NCBI GenBank assembly: GCA_034440635.1
Contig: JAOTON010002243.1
Span: 962,501-1,026,500, forward strand
DNA from: Lepas anatifera
Lineage: Eukaryota > Arthropoda > Thecostraca > Lepadidae
Reading direction: 5' to 3'
Length of the DNA: 64,000 nt
Shown here: positions 60,923 to 64,000 of the stretch, piece by piece
Layout of the letters: every line of letters starts with the position of its first letter
How positions within the stretch are numbered: the first letter of the stretch is position 1
Position numbers and translations under genes: made by a program
Notes under the pieces: model-generated
Database searches by the model: none
What the model saw: only the letters and a program-made list of their open reading frames with translations
Told to the model about the DNA's origin: nothing

Positions 60923-62059
60923 CAAGCTGCATCCTCCCACTAGCCCTACACCTGTGACCCGTCAAGAGGTCACTGGCTGGTATCACTCAACCGAGGATAG
61001 TGCCGTGGCGTAGCGCCGGGTGCTGTGTTCTGAATAGAAAAGCGCGGTATAAAGCTGTTTCTGGAAGACGAACCAAACATTATGTTGGCCTGGAATTACT
61101 TGTATCTTCGACCCAGGACCGTAAGCTAGTTCATGCCAAATTTCATCCACTCCAATTATTCTGAGGATCTGAAATCATGGTGAATCAAAGATGGTCCGAT
61201 AAATTTAGCACCTTGTAATACATTTTCGGACTAATTACTCGAAAGCTGTTGAAAATAAGTGAGTAGTGTAAATGAGTGAAATGACTACAATTAACTTCCC
61301 TATTCATTCATGCCAATTCTGAGCTTGTGAGTGACATGTGCTCGGAACTGAGAAGCTACAAATAAAATGTTTTCTACTAAAATTATATTTATACATATAA
61401 AGCAATGAATTTCAATATCACGATATACATCTCCAAATATTATCAGGCAGAAGCAATTTTCTTTCATTATCTGAAATGAAAATTCAAGTCGGCGCATTAT
61501 ATCGCGAGATATTAAGATTTGAATGAAAAGAGTAAAAATGTAGTCCTCCAGCAGAATGTTAAAATTAGGTCAGAATTTGATGTTTTCACTGGAAACTATG
61601 CCTAAGCACAATAAAATTAACCTAGCTGCCTCCGGGTGGCTGTCTTTAAACTAGCTGAAGCGTGCCTTCTGACATTTCGAGCTTATAAATCAGCAGTCAA
61701 ATTTCAATAGCTTTTTGGCTTGTATCAAAGATACTCCGTTTTGGTGTGATAAATAATGTCGGATCAGTTTGAAATTTTTTCTTAGGTGGCCACTGTTCCT
61801 TATTCAAAAGGAGCAAAATTTCAAATTCCTCGCTTAAGAAATAAAAATGAGAAAAATGCAAAATTGAAAACATTTATTTTTAAAATTTCTCAAAAACTGT
61901 TTTTAATTTAGACTTGGGGGCCTTAGTTTGGGCGTCTGACGTAAAAGGGCTATCACCCTACGCAAATGCAGAGCACTGGCATCAACTGTCAGAACCGCCA
62001 AGTGGCCAGAATAGAGCCTCTTGAGAAATCTCAATCCGCTTCGCTCCATGGATTTTGTC
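60923..62059. other. unassigned stretch between the two CRE-type arrays
   Basis: AT-rich; nothing recognised. Confidence 0.4.
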
Positions 62060-62345
62060 ATGCAGCTCTGACGTACCTTACCTAACTCCTGTCTAATAGA
62101 AATCCATGTGACATCATATGAACGTATCTCATCTAGCTCCTGTCCATTAGAAATCCGTGTGACGTCATCATAAAAGGCATCTTACCTTATTCCTGTCCAA
62201 TAGAAATCCATGTGACTTCATCATAAGAACGTGACTTATTTAACTCATGTCCAATAGAAATCTGTGTGAAGTCATCATAAGAACGTATCTTACTTAGCTC
62301 CTTCTGTCCAATAGAAATCCGTGGGACGCATCAGAAGCAAGATAC
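62060..62345 (+). repeat. degenerate CRE/CCAAT array, second block
   Basis: Same unit as 60396-60695 with more changes. Only the unit at about 62159 keeps TGACGTCA; others read TGACATCA, TGACTTCA and TGAAGTCA. Confidence 0.8.
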
Positions 62346-62644
62346 CTTTACTTAAAGGTATGTTCAAGAGGGATTCCTTCCCGCCTGAGGGACGTCACAC
62401 AGGCGTGGAGGAATTCCTTCACCCTTAGACCGCGTGTCAAACTGCTGCTAAAGGCTTGGCTCGCTTGCGAATTTGCGTGGACAGTAATCAAGTCGATCCC
62501 AAATGCAAAAATAAACATTTTATATTCGATTCTAGGCGCCTTTTGGCAAAAATTTGGACCATTAGCTAACTCATACACGTCCCGTGTTATATCCTATCAG
62601 GTGTGACGTCACATCCGGTGATCTGCGTTGCTGTTGAACGGGGG

Positions 62645-62810
62645 CTGCATCAGAAGAACGTATCTTAGCTAACTCCTGTTCAATAGAAATCCGTGTGACC
62701 TCATCATAAGAAACGTATCTTACCTAACTTCTGTTCCATAAAAATATATGTGACCTCATCATAAGAACGTATCTTACCTTACTCCTGTCCAATAGAAAAA
62801 GATAAAATCC
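62645..62810 (+). repeat. degenerate CRE/CCAAT array, third block
   Basis: Three further units, with TGACCTCATCATAAGAA in place of the CRE and AACTCCTGT-CAATAG-type tails. Confidence 0.75.
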
Positions 62811-63019
62811 TTACCTGGCACGAAAAATCCGGAAATATTCACTCGCAATGCGAAATTTTCCGTCCGACTATGCTTGAGTTTTCATTCGAATGACCCTTTA
62901 TCGGACAGCATGGTTTATATTCGCGAGTTTGGCATTGTGCAACCGAAACACGTCCTATGGTACCGAAAAAACATTGCTGGTTTCCAAATATACCAAAAAT
63001 ATTACGTCTGTTGAAAGGC

Positions 63020-63862
63020 TTAAACACGCACATTGACGGGGGTCTGAGCCACCTTCGCCTTGTCGGGGGGTGCCCGCCCCCCCTAAGATTTCGAGAACCG
63101 CGCTAGGTAGCGAAAAACGGTAAACGGCGTTGGAAAGCCCATCTACTTCTCCATCGAAAATATTTGTACCATTTTTTGTCAGGTCACATGTAAGGTCCCT
63201 AGAGGTCAAAGCATGCCGTCATAGGGAAACATGTGAATGAAGTTTTTCAGCCATTTCATCTGAACAAGTAAATATAGAGCAAAACAATTTAAACTATACG
63301 AATCCTCGCAGCAAGCTGAATCGAATGACATATAATATGACCTTGCTAGGTCAAATCAAGGATTTGACCTGACCTGAGGCCAGGTCAAAGTCAAACTAGG
63401 CAAAATGCATATCATTAGAACCGCAATGACAAGACAAATCTAATGCAGTTAAAATAAACACTCTATCTTTATTCATTACGGAGTTATTCAGTTAAAACCA
63501 TTTTTCTCGTGTATTTCCAATGGAGAGGTCATGGCTCGTACCTGACCTTAGGTCATCGATATCAAAAATATCAGAACATATTTCAGAGAACTCGGTGGGG
63601 TTATTATGTGATATGAGTTTCAATCTGGTAAGTTCACCCTGTTCGGACTTATGCTATTTTAAACTTTTTTTAGGTCAGGTCACTTGACCTGTACTGGTGA
63701 CCTGACCTGAGATGACCAACGTTAAAATTTTGAAAAAAAAGTTGTAAAAATGATGAGGAAAAGGTATGCCAAGTACGGCGGAGCTACGCGCCGCCGTTTT
63801 TATGCTGTCCGCGAAAAACCCGAGGGGGGCTGGTACCCACCCCCGGTCAATGTGCGTGTTAA
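63020..63862 (+). mobile_element. family-A TTAA element (copy A5)
   Basis: Left end TTAAACACGCACATTGACGG, which has one extra A after TTAA. Right end GTCAATGTGCGTGTTAA. 843 bp, aligning throughout with A4, including the hairpin with T run near 63778-63801 and the half-site clusters. No transposase. Confidence 0.85.
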
Positions 63863-64000
63863 TAAGTTCTTTCGAGGTGGAGAGGGGGATGAAACCACTT
63901 GATAAGTTTCGGTGGGTGGCTGCCAGTAGCTGGGGGACCGGTTTCCCCCACTCTGCCCCCCAGCCCTTCCCTCACCTTCACGCTCCGTGCGTGTTGGGAC
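63863..64000. other. window edge, unassigned
   Basis: GC-rich sequence after A5; too short to interpret. Confidence 0.3.

Overview
The window reads as animal (metazoan) nuclear DNA, most likely from an arthropod with a large, transposon-rich genome. The only host coding sequence I can support is two exons on the minus strand that together form one immunoglobulin domain (33892-33989, then 3904-4084). Both have canonical splice sites and compatible phases, and the domain resembles the Klingon/Lachesin class of cell-adhesion proteins. The intron between them is about 29.8 kb. No bacterial-style genes, operons or CRISPR arrays were seen, and the species is not identifiable from what I can see.

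Most of the rest is mobile and repetitive DNA, often nested. The dominant theme is a group of non-autonomous DNA elements of about 0.85-1.2 kb flanked by TTAA, with related GC-rich inverted ends. I sort them into families A (5568-6416, 8265-9109, 42126-42970, 46322-47164, 63020-63862, fragment 1923-2156), B (9106-10100, 14974-16005, 20253-21300, 21597-22440) and C (7069-8268, 25978-27010, 44094-45100). Their interiors are packed with AGGTCA/TGACCT half-sites in direct, inverted and everted arrangements, the core motif bound by nuclear receptors. One C, one A and one B copy lie end to end, each neighbouring pair sharing one TTAA. This trio and another A copy sit inside a hAT-like shell (5217-10898) that still has an 8-bp target duplication matching at 7 of 8 bases.

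From about 40.8 to 43.8 kb lies a decayed plus-strand copy of an uncharacterised multicopy protein family, probably transposon-derived. A family-A element split it exactly at a TTAA. A CR1/Jockey-like LINE relic with ORF1 and endonuclease/reverse-transcriptase ORF2 occupies 48354 to about 53500. It carries three short nested insertions, two with perfect target-site duplications. Two belong to a roughly 80-120 bp retroposon-like family also found at 25551, and one to a short hAT-like family also found at 28145.

Tandem arrays include a GC-rich 30-bp minisatellite (11916-12617), a roughly 33-bp minisatellite (13971-14446), a 28-bp array (38608-38743), a 60-bp repeat organised as a 120-bp higher-order dimer (45121-45720), and a roughly 54-bp array with CRE (TGACGTCA) and CCAAT motifs (60396-60695 and, degenerate, 62060-62810). 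Other pieces are a Harbinger-like MITE, a TTAA-flanked AGGG-ended element, a TA-flanked 2-kb element, tRNA-derived SINE copies, and a region at 17.9-24.1 kb bounded by long inverted arms. The remaining stretches are mostly intronic or intergenic sequence in which I recognise nothing.
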